64,000 bases of DNA from Bacteroidetes bacterium OLB9 (GTDB lineage: Bacteria; Bacteroidota; Bacteroidia; Chitinophagales; Saprospiraceae): NCBI GenBank assembly GCA_001567255.1, contig LNBW01000052.1, positions 1 through 64,000 on the forward strand, in the 5' to 3' direction. The notes below the pieces were generated by a model. The model was given only the letters and a program-made list of their open reading frames with translations, was not told the DNA's origin and made no database searches. Positions 21,025 through 30,263 of this stretch are shown piece after piece (the stretch's first letter is position 1; every line of letters begins with the position of its first letter). Made by a program: the position numbers and the translations under genes.

Positions 21025-21747
21025 TTGGAATCTTGTCTTGTCATCATACCTACTTACAACGAGATTGAAAATATCAATTCCATCATTGATAGCGTCTTGG
21101 CACAAGGTGATCAATATTCTATTTTAGTTGTAGATGATGGATCACCAGATGGTACCGGCGCTGCTGTGAAAGAAAAGCAACTGAATGAGACAAGGATTCA
21201 CCTCATAGAGCGTAAGGGAAAATCAGGCTTAGGCACTGCATACATTACTGGATTTAAATTTGGCCTTGATCATGATTTTGATTTTATCTTTGAAATGGAT
21301 GCTGATTTCAGCCACAGCCCGAAAGATCTCAATCGATTACTGGAAGCTTGCAAAAATGGTGCTGAGGTGTCGGTGGGCAGTCGTTATGTCAAAGGTGGCA
21401 ACATCAGAAACTGGTCAAAAGACAGGATCCTACTCTCCTACGCTGCTTCTTTGTATGTGAGATTGATCACATGGATGCCTGTAAAAGATCCAACGGCAGG
21501 CTTCATATGTTACCGCCGTAATGTACTTGAGCAAATGGATTTAAGTAAGATCAAATTTATAGGATATACTTTCCAGATAGAAATGAAATATTATGCATGG
21601 AACAAGGGATTTGTAATCAAGGAAGTACCCATCACATTTGTTGACAGGGTGCAAGGCAACTCCAAAATGCACGCTAATATTGTATCTGAAGCCATCATAG
21701 GAGTACTAAGCATGAGATGGAGAAAGCTAAAAGGTTATTATAAATAA
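21025..21747 (+). CDS. Polyprenol-phosphate mannosyltransferase-like GT2 enzyme
   Basis: A soluble family 2 glycosyltransferase resembling DPM1, which transfers a sugar (mannose in the best-known members) from GDP-sugar to polyprenyl phosphate on the inner face of the membrane. Visible motifs are IIPTYNEIENI (residues 7-17), VVDDGSPDGTG, and the metal-binding EMDADFSH. It lacks the C-terminal membrane domain of some homologues (240 residues). The start appears to be TTG, directly before ESCLVIIPTYNE. It is the last + strand gene before the candidate RNA. Confidence 0.9.
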   Translation: MESCLVIIPTYNEIENINSIIDSVLAQGDQYSILVVDDGSPDGTGAAVKEKQLNETRIHLIERKGKSGLGTAYITGFKFGLDHDFDFIFEMDADFSHSPKDLNRLLEACKNGAEVSVGSRYVKGGNIRNWSKDRILLSYAASLYVRLITWMPVKDPTAGFICYRRNVLEQMDLSKIKFIGYTFQIEMKYYAWNKGFVIKEVPITFVDRVQGNSKMHANIVSEAIIGVLSMRWRKLKGYYK

Positions 21748-21861
21748 TCTCCTCCAATACAATTATAATATAATAATCTGAAATTCAATATATTTTGTAT
21801 TATAATTAAATATATGTTATTTTAGTAAAAAATTGTATTTTTATTACCTATACTCTGGTTG

Positions 21862-21869
21862 TATCTTTG
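21862..21869 (+). promoter_or_regulatory. -7 box of the candidate ncRNA
   Basis: TATCTTTG is an exact TAnnTTTG match within a very AT-rich stretch and about 5 bases before the first arm of the structured region. The nearest TTG is 26 bases upstream, longer than usual. Confidence 0.5.
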
Positions 21870-21873
21870 TAAT

Positions 21874-22151
21874 GTCAATCGGAAATAATATTTGTTTTTA
21901 AGATTGACGCCGATTAAAGAATCGGATATTATTCATGGGATTAATGATAACGCCGGATAAATGGGCTGGACATGATGGTCTTACATTCCAACCCTTTTAT
22001 TCGGTTAAGTAAAGTGAAAGTTTTGGTTTCTTATTATATATCTATTTTTTTAAAGTAATTGCATTTGCAAAATTTTAGAATTTTGCATTAACGATTAAAA
22101 GTTCATGGGTTATAATTTAAAATGGTCGTTGGGGGACGACCATTTTTTTTT
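21874..22151 (+). ncRNA. Candidate structured non-coding RNA, unknown family
   Basis: A roughly 275-nt gene-free unit with its own promoter box and terminator, between two convergent genes. Folding by eye: GTCAATC (21874-21880) pairs with GATTGAC (21902-21908); CCGATT/AATCGG hairpin at 21910-21925; a long stem with arms 21953-21970 and 21987-22004, 18 positions with two mismatches and a 16-nt loop; a 9-bp hairpin at 22066-22087; then the terminator. I find no tmRNA, RNase P or SRP RNA signature. A divergent 6S RNA or an unnamed RNA are both possible. The 5' end is inferred. Confidence 0.55.
22119..22151 (+). terminator. Strong intrinsic terminator
   Basis: An 11-bp perfect stem (arms 22119-22129 and 22136-22146, core ATGGTCGT/ACGACCAT) with loop TGGGGG, ending in a run of nine T. 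It ends the candidate ncRNA on the + strand. On the minus strand it is followed by only four T but may also stop the converging isomerase transcript. Confidence 0.9.
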
Positions 22152-22238
22152 GTTATTCAACTATAAGACAACAATCTACCTTAGACGGTACAAGTTCTTC
22201 AATGAATTTGCCTAACTCACAAATTAAAAACCTCCATA

Positions 22239-23126
22239 TTAAAATGTTAAGGCTTTCAGATAGTTAATACTAATTCTTGCACTTTCAAGCGGTGGGTGGT
22301 TGTTAGGATCATCTTGCTCAACATAAAAATATTGCAAGCCATTTTTTAAACCGAGACTGAATACTTCTGACCAGTTAATCACACCAGTGCCCACTTCTGT
22401 AAATGGATGTTCAATCCCTTCTCCCATATCTTTTATATGAAATAGTGGGAATCTTTCAACATATCGAGTTAAAAGAGGCTTGTAATCAAAGCCAGCATAA
22501 TGCACCCAATAATGATCCAATTCAAATTTCAAAAGTTGTGGATCTGTTTGGTCTGCAAGTATTTCAAATGGTACAATACCTTCCAAAGGCTGAAATTCAT
22601 AATGGTGATTATGATGGCAAAGTTGGAGCCCAAATTGGCTAGCGATTTCACCACAGTGATTAAACAATTCTGCTAGTTTATGGTATTGGTCTGTCGATTC
22701 TCGGACTTCCTTTGGCAACCAACCACTAACAATGTATTTTTGGCCGGCAATACTGGCATCTTCACAAACCTGCTCCCAGTTGTGCTGCATATTAAAACTA
22801 TCATCTGCCTGTCCATAACCAATATCAATATGGCCACTATACATCTTCAAGCCTGTATCATCAAGCAATTTGCGCCATTGCCGCGCATCCATACCATAAA
22901 AAAGCCTATTGTGATATCCTGCACTTTCTACATGATTATATCCCATATCTCTAAGTGCCTGCAAGGTATCTATAGGTTTATCAGCCATTTCATTTCTCAC
23001 AGTATATAGTTGGATACCAAATTCTTTAAGATGTCTTTTAGAATTCTGACATCTTATACCGGTGGCCATTAGGCCCAATCCGGCTACCATGCTTCCTGCT
23101 GTTTTGATAAATGCTCTTCTAATCAT
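22239..23126 (-). CDS. Tat-exported sugar phosphate isomerase/epimerase-like TIM barrel protein
   Basis: An AP-endonuclease-2-like TIM barrel of the sugar isomerase/epimerase group. The N-terminus MIRRAFIKTAG carries a twin-arginine signal followed by a hydrophobic stretch, and an IRCQ sequence that might act as a lipobox. I therefore chose the ATG at 23126 rather than the longer frame, which would also overlap the upstream gene. Barrel residues such as CHHNHHYEF and the ELDHYW region fit metal-binding sites. It follows the TonB receptor by 16 bases and is probably co-transcribed. The substrate is unknown. Confidence 0.85.
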   Translation of the reverse strand: MIRRAFIKTAGSMVAGLGLMATGIRCQNSKRHLKEFGIQLYTVRNEMADKPIDTLQALRDMGYNHVESAGYHNRLFYGMDARQWRKLLDDTGLKMYSGHIDIGYGQADDSFNMQHNWEQVCEDASIAGQKYIVSGWLPKEVRESTDQYHKLAELFNHCGEIASQFGLQLCHHNHHYEFQPLEGIVPFEILADQTDPQLLKFELDHYWVHYAGFDYKPLLTRYVERFPLFHIKDMGEGIEHPFTEVGTGVINWSEVFSLGLKNGLQYFYVEQDDPNNHPPLESARISINYLKALTF

Positions 23127-23142
23127 TGATTTACATTTTATG

Positions 23143-25546
23143 CTATCTATGGTCCCATTCAAGTCTATAACTGATGACAGGTATTAAGCCAAGTTGGGGT
23201 TGCATCACTATTTTTTTCAATAATGGGTCAAAATACCTAAATCCGTCGTTTTCTCTATTCAGTAAATTCTGAATATCCAGTGACCATTGGTGGTAGAGTC
23301 TGCCCTTGATTTTTTGAGATGAATACACCACTCTAAAATCCAGCCTGTGATAGGGTCTAAACCTTGAAGTATAATCACTCCACTGATCATAAGCATAAAA
23401 GTTATCAATAGAAGGATTGGTATTCAATGCACGTTCGCTTTCTCCATTTCGGAGATGCCAGGATAAGCTGACAATCAGGTATTTCTTTTTAAAATCACTC
23501 TTCAGAGGCTTTGTGAAATTTAAGTTTAGGTTGGACATATAACCATAATTATATTTTGCATTCTTGTAATGATCTTCTGATGGCAATCGATACCGGCTAT
23601 CGAAAACAGTTCCATTCACATTCCATGCAAAATCGCCTTCTGCTAAATTAAATTTATTTCCAAAATATGCTTCCACGCCATAGGTTCTTGCTCGATGGTG
23701 TCCACTGATCTGTAGTAAAAAATTGATTATAGTATGGATTAGTCAGCCCAAAATCGCCGCCATTATATGGTGTTCCATATCCATAATCTGTGGTCACTAG
23801 TTCCAAGTTGTAAAATTGATGATAAAAGGCATTTAAACCTAAGTCTATCGTCTGGCGATGCCAGTTCCATTGTGCTTGAAGATTAGAAGATTTAATCCTT
23901 TCCGGACGCACATCACCCTGAATATAGGACGACGGCAGCCAAATTCGATCAGAGAAATCTTGGATGGAGGCAAAACGATAATTAATCTCCAGAGTGTGTT
24001 CCTCAGATGGTCTATATTTCCATCCGAGAGATGGTTCTATCGATGCTTCATTAGATTGATTGTCATACAGCACTCCAACTCCGGCTTGTACGCTCATTTT
24101 TGAATTCAAAAACCTGGTGTACTGTCCATAAGGATAGATAGTATAATAGCTTTTTAATGATCCTTTTTCATTAACGGGTTTGAGTGCATCGTAGTTTGAA
24201 ATATATCTGTGATAATTTGTACGCAATCCTATTTCCCATTGGTAATATTCATTAAAAAATTGAAATCTGTTATGCCACGAAGTGAGCAAGTTGTGCTTAT
24301 TCAATTCAATCGCATATCCATTAGGAAACCAATCTTCATAAGCCTCCAAAATTGTATTTTTCCTTCGGTCCTCTCTTTGGGAAAATACAAGAGTACTATT
24401 GAATATACTGTGCTGCCATTGCTTTCCCAATTGAGCGCCGGCAATAGTCAATTTGCTAAAATAATCTATATTTTGCACATCTTTACTTCTTGTCGGTGGA
24501 GTAATGGAGTCAACCGCATGAAAAATATTAGAGCTTTCGCCTAGCGTACCAAAAACTTTGAGAAACTTATCATCATCTTTTAAAACATCAGCATAAAAAC
24601 TCAAATCCTGATAACTGATGCGTTCTCCGCCGAAATCTATACCCAGCTTATTCAGCAATCCGGTAAAACTATATCTGTAGGCAGCATAAAAATGATGTTC
24701 ATTGATAGAAGTACCAAAACCAGCTTCCAGTCCTATCAGATTAATATCTATGAATGGACGCATACTATTGGCCATACTAAGATTAGAAACTCCGGACATA
24801 ACGCTAGCATTTGATATTTTTGCAGGATTACCATCAAAATGATACGACCCAAGGACTGAACCACTCAGGGCATTGATTCCTCCTGCGCTCAAATTAGCCT
24901 GGTCGCTGGCAGTTCCAGCATTACTATGATGATTAGGGTTAACGATATCAGCGCCAAAAAGCTGCCATCGAGCGGATTCAGGAGGAAGGCCTCTAAAGAC
25001 GATCCCATTAGCACCATCATTAGCTGTAGAAAATCCTGGATATTTTAATAAAATGCGACTTGGATCTTGAAATGAAGCAGGCATCACCTTATATTGTTGC
25101 CTTGGCATTGTTAAGTTCCCGCTTTCATAAGTTCGATCATAAACAGAAATTTCACTTATGGTAAGTGGTGCATATTCAAAATAAAAATCACGGGAGATGG
25201 TGTTATTACCCTTTTTTAATACAAATTGAACTGGTTTAAAAATATCCGGCTCTACGATATGGATAGTTAAAATAATGGAGCTGTCAATACCTGAAGTTGG
25301 TAGATATTCTTTACTAGATTTTTCGTTTTTAGAATCCGGATAAGTTTTAGACATCTCAAAGGTAAATCGTCCATCATTATCGGCTATGACTTCTGTGGAA
25401 ATATCACCATTATCAATCATCAATCTAGCCTGAATTAAAGGCTCACCAGTTGTTAACTCAATCAACCTCCCTGACAGTATCTGACCATTCACCTTGTAAG
25501 ACAATAGCAAAATAAATACGGTTACCACAATTATAAAATGCTTCAT
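23143..25546 (-). CDS. TonB-dependent outer-membrane receptor (frameshifted)
   Basis: About 800 residues once one frameshift is bridged. A signal peptide (MKHFIIVVTVFILLLSY) is followed by a carboxypeptidase-like regulatory domain (about 25-95), a plug domain with SRILLKYPGFST and FRGLPPESARW, and a beta barrel. The frame breaks at an A6 run (23717-23722). Removing one base gives QISGHHRARTYGVEAYFGN continuous with the second frame, as in related receptors. I chose the ATG at 25546 because the TAGATTTG box at 25565-25572 overlaps the longer start. It lies upstream of the Tat isomerase. The ligand is unknown. Confidence 0.85.
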
Positions 25547-25564
25547 TACTTTTGTTTCCATACA

Positions 25565-25572
25565 CAAATCTA
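25565..25572 (-). promoter_or_regulatory. -7 box deciding the receptor start
   Basis: Minus-strand TAGATTTG, an exact TAnnTTTG match. With transcription starting a few bases downstream, the ATG at 25567 would lie upstream of the transcript, so translation from the ATG at 25546 is more likely. Confidence 0.45.
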
Positions 25573-25658
25573 AGCAATGAAAACTTAACCGAAGGGGAAT
25601 TATATATTTAAATGTCCATAAATACCTAAATACCCATCTATGGAACTACAATAAAAAA

Positions 25659-25695
25659 AATAGCGAATCAGCTCAAATAAAGCCAATTCGCTATT
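25659..25695 (-). terminator. Intrinsic terminator of the envelope operon
   Basis: Perfect 10-bp inverted repeat AATAGCGAAT/ATTCGCTATT with a 17-base loop, followed on the minus strand by eight T. It lies about 20 bases after the stop of the OmpA-fusion gene. Confidence 0.85.
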
Positions 25696-25713
25696 GAATC
25701 CTTTTGGGTAAAA

Positions 25714-27294
25714 TTAATCGTGAATAATCTGAAAATCAGTTCTTCTATTCTTTGCTTTGCAATCCTCGGTCTGATTAGATTCACACCCAGGAACAGGCTT
25801 ATCAGGTCCATTGCCTATAATTACGAATCTGTTTTCAGGCATATTGTATTGGCGTTTAAGGTAATCAGCAACAGATCGTGCACGCTTTTGAGATAATGCC
25901 ATGTTAGATTGTTTACTTCCTACATTATCGGTATTCCCTTCTATTCTAATTTTAGCATTGGCATAGGTCTTTGCTATATCTGCAAATTGCAGGTCAATTA
26001 TTGTTTTTGCGTTCTCATCCAGATCAAATCTTCCGGTAGGAAAAGTGATACTCACTGCTTTAGTTGCAATGGCTTCAGAAGTCTTCTCATTTTTGGTCGG
26101 TGCTGCAAACTCCTTCGTCTTTTCTGCTGCATATTGAGGCCCTGTCAAATGACTTTCGGCTGCTGTAATTGCTCCTGTATAAATCACTGAACGCCACGCA
26201 GGTGGTATTTTAGGTATTATATCCAATTCTTTAAATTTCCTTCCCATTTTTTCATACAAATCCTGCCCTTTTTGACCTTTATATGCAGAATTCAACCCAA
26301 AGAAATTAACATTATCACCCTGACCTGCCAAATACACATTATCCATCATGCCTTTTGCATCTTCAATAGACAATCCATTCGCCTCTGCTAGGTACTTAGC
26401 TGCCTTGTTTCGGTTTGACTCATTATTATTGAGTTCTGCTACGGCTTTCATCCAGCCTTCATACAAACCATTAAACATATCCTTCTTTTGCTGAATAGTG
26501 CTCTCGCTAGCAAACATAATTCCACCCAGTGTATGAGATTGCTCTTTTGTTGTTAACAGGATTTTTGATCCTGCTACATCTGCGGTAGCAAGCTGATCGT
26601 CTGGCGCCCACACTACTGCTGCATCTACATCATCCGTACGAAAGAGTTGCGCAGCTTTGAGGTTGTCTGTTGTTGCCACCACAGTCACATCGTTATAATT
26701 CAAACCTGCAGCTTCTAATGTATTATTCAACAAGGTCTGAGCTGGAGAAGGCACTGCAACGGCAACTCTCTTGCCCTTGAGATCATTAGCAGAATTAATA
26801 CCACGTTTTACAATCACCGCATCCGCACCACGCGACCAGTCTGTCATTAAGAATGCACGTGGATCCATAGCGTTCAAGTCATCAGGTGCGGTGTACATTG
26901 GAAATGCGTCAGCTGTTAACACCAAAGCATCATATTCGCCTGCAATCCATCCATTCATAGCATTAATCAGGTCGTTTTCGATTTTAAAATCTACTTTAAA
27001 GCCATAATCTTTATAAAACCGGGATTGTGTATTGGCAGCTGCACCCTCATTAAAATACAATCCGGGAGCGAAACCACCCCATGTCACAAGTTGCACTCTC
27101 AGGGTATTCGGATCTCTGTCCATCTTATTTGTATTCACCCCTGACGTTCCTTTATTTGCCTCTGCTTGGTTCTTTAAATCCTGACCCAGCTTAGTATTAT
27201 TTAATAGGTATCGTCCTGCAAAAAAGATTGCAGCAAGTATTAATAAAGTTATAAGAAGTTTTGAAAAACTGGTGAGTCTTGTTCCCATTTTCAA
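25714..27294 (-). CDS. Membrane-anchored solute-binding protein fused to OmpA domain
   Basis: A 526-residue fusion. An N-terminal transmembrane segment (about residues 12-31) is followed by a periplasmic-binding-protein fold of the NMT1/TauA/phosphonate type (about 65-375, with TWGGFAPG and KRVAVAVPSPAQT). A C-terminal OmpA-like peptidoglycan-binding domain (about 415-526) has GNTDNVGSKQSN and LSQKRARSVADYL. The architecture suggests a ligand sensor tied to both membrane and cell wall rather than a transporter subunit, as no ABC permease or ATPase is nearby. It is the last gene of a three-gene operon, 11 bases after the PspA-like gene. Confidence 0.85.
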   Translation of the reverse strand: MKMGTRLTSFSKLLITLLILAAIFFAGRYLLNNTKLGQDLKNQAEANKGTSGVNTNKMDRDPNTLRVQLVTWGGFAPGLYFNEGAAANTQSRFYKDYGFKVDFKIENDLINAMNGWIAGEYDALVLTADAFPMYTAPDDLNAMDPRAFLMTDWSRGADAVIVKRGINSANDLKGKRVAVAVPSPAQTLLNNTLEAAGLNYNDVTVVATTDNLKAAQLFRTDDVDAAVVWAPDDQLATADVAGSKILLTTKEQSHTLGGIMFASESTIQQKKDMFNGLYEGWMKAVAELNNNESNRNKAAKYLAEANGLSIEDAKGMMDNVYLAGQGDNVNFFGLNSAYKGQKGQDLYEKMGRKFKELDIIPKIPPAWRSVIYTGAITAAESHLTGPQYAAEKTKEFAAPTKNEKTSEAIATKAVSITFPTGRFDLDENAKTIIDLQFADIAKTYANAKIRIEGNTDNVGSKQSNMALSQKRARSVADYLKRQYNMPENRFVIIGNGPDKPVPGCESNQTEDCKAKNRRTDFQIIHD

Positions 27295-27305
27295 TGTGTT
27301 TTAAA

Positions 27306-28322
27306 TTATTCAAAAAGATTGTCGTACTGATTTGTTCTTGTTATTTTTTCTTTAGATTTTATGGGTGCATTTAAGTCCAAAACATGGTTGTCGTCATTGG
27401 ATTCAAGCATAATGGTATCCTTATCACTGCCTAAAAGTAATGAAACACTTTCATTTTCCCATTTTTCAAGCATTTTGAGCCCTTCCTCTTCAAAGACCCC
27501 ATTTTGAAGATCAATAGAGTTCATGATGTTGGATGACATGGCCATAAAATTCTCCATCTCACCGACTTTCTGGCTCACATCATCCGCAATAGATTCCAGT
27601 GCGGCATCGAAGATGGCCTTTTTATCCGGATCACCCTTGATAATAGACATAGCAGATTTCATAGCTGAATTACTGGCCATTATCGCTTTTCGTTCTTGTT
27701 CTTTTACTTTAACTTGATCCTGAACGTCTTCAACTAATATCTCTGAGTTTTCATACATTTTAGCTAAGACCCTATACATCACTTCCATTTTCTTATATAA
27801 GTCTTCAAGTCTGACATTTGAATCTTGCAGACGGCCTGCTTTTCGACTTTTGAGTATAACATAAGCCTTTTTATTTTCCTGAGCGGCTTCACTGGCCATG
27901 GATAGGTTAGTATTAATTTCCTTCTTGTTATTGAGAATCATCTCTTTCAGTTGGTGCATTTGGCCGCGAAGTTGTGCGATTTGGCGGTTCATTTTTGTCA
28001 GATTAGATTTGAGGCTCGCTACATAAGATTTAAGAATACCTATCGGATCAATCTCAATAAACAGCCCAGTAATCCATCGCATCACACTCTGAAACATATA
28101 GCTCACGAGTATTCTGGATTTCTTGTCCAATGCCACAAATATGATAGTCCCTAATACCAATAATGACACCAATCCTCCAAGTGTAGTCATTACAAACGAA
28201 AGAATGCTGGCCATAAAAGTAATGCCAACATAACCAACGCCAAACAACAGAAGTACTAAAAAGGCAATTCCAGTTATGCCTTCAGGTTTAGACCAAAATG
28301 ATTTTACTTTAAGTTCCGTCAT
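27306..28322 (-). CDS. PspA-like coiled-coil membrane protein
   Basis: A 338-residue protein with two transmembrane helices in the first 65 residues (FLVLLLFGVGYVGITF and GGLVSLLVLGTIIFVAL). A long alpha-helical coiled-coil part (about 95-260) follows, rich in Lys, Glu, Met and Gln and resembling the PspA/IM30 helical hairpin by eye. The C-terminus is acidic. I infer a membrane-stress or scaffold role only from this resemblance. It is the middle gene of the operon. The family call needs a profile search; TelA-like or an unnamed family is possible. Confidence 0.6.
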   Translation of the reverse strand: MTELKVKSFWSKPEGITGIAFLVLLLFGVGYVGITFMASILSFVMTTLGGLVSLLVLGTIIFVALDKKSRILVSYMFQSVMRWITGLFIEIDPIGILKSYVASLKSNLTKMNRQIAQLRGQMHQLKEMILNNKKEINTNLSMASEAAQENKKAYVILKSRKAGRLQDSNVRLEDLYKKMEVMYRVLAKMYENSEILVEDVQDQVKVKEQERKAIMASNSAMKSAMSIIKGDPDKKAIFDAALESIADDVSQKVGEMENFMAMSSNIMNSIDLQNGVFEEEGLKMLEKWENESVSLLLGSDKDTIMLESNDDNHVLDLNAPIKSKEKITRTNQYDNLFE

Positions 28323-28404
28323 CCGATTAAAAAATTAACTTCCTTAATTTGAAGTGTAAATGTACTAAAATACCAATAATTATATAGATGCCAAATACTA
28401 ATTT

Positions 28405-29089
28405 TCAAAGATTAGCTTTGATTTTTTCCAAATCTGTGACAATCTGATTATAAATCATGTTGTAAGAAAGATTAAATTGTCTTCCTGTCATAGAAATAGA
28501 GCTTTCAGATGCTGCTATTTCCTTTTTAATCTCATCGAGTTGTTTTGTCGTTTTGGCAATTTCCGCTTTCAATGCTTCAATTTTAGCGTTTTTTATCAGC
28601 TATTTGTTGTTCAAGCTGTTTAAACTCACTATTTCTAGCATCAATCTGTGTCTTTTTACGATTATTCAATTCAGTACTAAATCCACTTTCTACATCGCTC
28701 AGCACCTTTAAGTAATATTCAGCACTTTCTAAGAGCTTCTCCTTATTGACACCCATTGTCTTTGCCATTTCAAATGCTGATTTATACCGCAATGTCTCAT
28801 CAGGAATGACATTAGCAAGAGACTTCAACGAACTCTTAAACTCAAAATAATCAAAACCTTCCAGATTATTGTTCTCTAAAGATTTTAGTATGAAATCTGT
28901 ATATTTAGGATCCATCTCAACTTTTCCTCCTTCTACTTTAGATGAATCGACACTAGAAACTTTTGGTTCTAATTCTGGCTCTTGTTGTGATGTACTACTC
29001 GTTGCTGATGGGTCAGCAGCAGGTTGAGCACCGTCCTCTAGGATAAAAATGGATTTAATTTTCTTGAACAAGTCATTGTTATTTACCAT
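28405..29089 (-). CDS. Coiled-coil protein, first gene of envelope operon (frameshifted)
   Basis: About 227 residues after bridging one shift. The N-terminus is followed by a disordered Ser/Pro/Glu-rich stretch (about 20-55), a helical domain (60-130) and a coiled coil continuing past the break as KIEALKAEIAKTTKQLDEI to a stop at 28405. The break is an A6 run on the coding strand (28589-28594) with one base too many; in the given frame the protein would stop after 168 residues. It has no signal peptide, so it is probably cytoplasmic. No recognised family. It is separated by 82 bases from the PspA-like gene. Confidence 0.65.
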
Positions 29090-29174
29090 AATAAAATATT
29101 GTTTTTAACTAAATCGTTCCATATAAAATATATTTGTAGATGAAAGTTCTAATTCATCCTACCAAACCAAGCTA

Positions 29175-30263
29175 TTATCCGACAGATTCGTCTGGTTCCT
29201 GCTGGCTCAAGCAATGAAAACTACCCAGTCCCCAGATAATATCAACTGAATCAATACCTACCACTTTTCTGTCTGGAAAACACTCCTGCAATATTTCTAG
29301 TGCTTCAGCATCATTTTTATCATCTCTAAATGTTGGCACAATCACCTTTTCATTGGAAATATAAAAATTAGCATAAGAAGCCGGCAATCTCTGCTCTTCA
29401 TATTCTATATGATGTGGCATAGGCAACTCAACAATATTTAGTCGGCGACCATCAAGCAATTCCATCTTTTGCAATAAGCGGAGATTTCCCATTAGAATAT
29501 CATAATTTTCGTCACTCCTATCTTTTTCAATGGCTGTCACTACGGTATCCTCACTAACAAATCTTGTGATATCATCAATATGGCCATCTGTATCATCGCC
29601 CACAATACCATCCTGCAGCCAAAGAATATGCTCCACTCCATAGTATTCAATGAGGTATTGCTCTATCTCGTATTTTGATAAATGAGGATTTCTGTTTTTG
29701 TTAAGCAGGCAAGCTTCCGTTGTTAACAATGTTCCTTTGCCATTAAATTCTACACTTCCACCTTCCATTACGATTCCTGGATGAAAAACACGCAGATCTA
29801 GTTTCTCCCCTATCAATGTTGGAATCACATCATCAAGATCATAAGGAGGATACTTATCGCCCCATGCATTATAACCCCAGTCCACAATTGCCTTTGATGA
29901 CCTATCTTTATGTATGAGAAAGGCAGGGCCGTGATCACGACACCATGCGTCATTTGTCGGATGATAATAAAATGTTATATTATCGAGTAACAAATCAAGA
30001 TTATTAATACGCTGAGCATACGTACTATTGACAATTTTTTCAATAGCAAAGTGATGCATTGCACCATCGTTGACATTGATATTCACACATTGATGATCAG
30101 CAATCTGGAGGATAAACTCTGCATATGAATCAAAAATTTTGTCTATCTTTCCTGGCCACGAAGCTTCTTTATGTGGCCATGATAACCATAGAGATTTTTG
30201 CTTGTGGAACTCCGCAGGAAAGTAATATCCAAGCTCACGTGGCGTAAAGTCAATCTTCATCAA
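29175..30263 (-). CDS. aguA: Agmatine deiminase
   Basis: Hydrolyses agmatine to N-carbamoylputrescine and ammonia in polyamine synthesis. Features of the guanidino-group-modifying fold are WLSWPHKE near the N-terminus, NDAWCRDHGP (Asp/His substrate site), MEGGSVEFNG, DDTDGHIDD and the C-terminal catalytic Cys in GLGSFHCLSQQEP. Length (362) is normal. It overlaps the aguB stop by 14 bases, so the two enzymes of the pathway are made together. Confidence 0.94.
   Translation of the reverse strand: MMKIDFTPRELGYYFPAEFHKQKSLWLSWPHKEASWPGKIDKIFDSYAEFILQIADHQCVNINVNDGAMHHFAIEKIVNSTYAQRINNLDLLLDNITFYYHPTNDAWCRDHGPAFLIHKDRSSKAIVDWGYNAWGDKYPPYDLDDVIPTLIGEKLDLRVFHPGIVMEGGSVEFNGKGTLLTTEACLLNKNRNPHLSKYEIEQYLIEYYGVEHILWLQDGIVGDDTDGHIDDITRFVSEDTVVTAIEKDRSDENYDILMGNLRLLQKMELLDGRRLNIVELPMPHHIEYEEQRLPASYANFYISNEKVIVPTFRDDKNDAEALEILQECFPDRKVVGIDSVDIIWGLGSFHCLSQQEPDESVG

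Noticed and set aside
21874..22151. Identification of the structured RNA as tmRNA, RNase P or SRP RNA
   Set aside because: No alanine-like acceptor or tag ORF, no GAGGAAAGTCC core, no SRP GGAA-tetraloop region.
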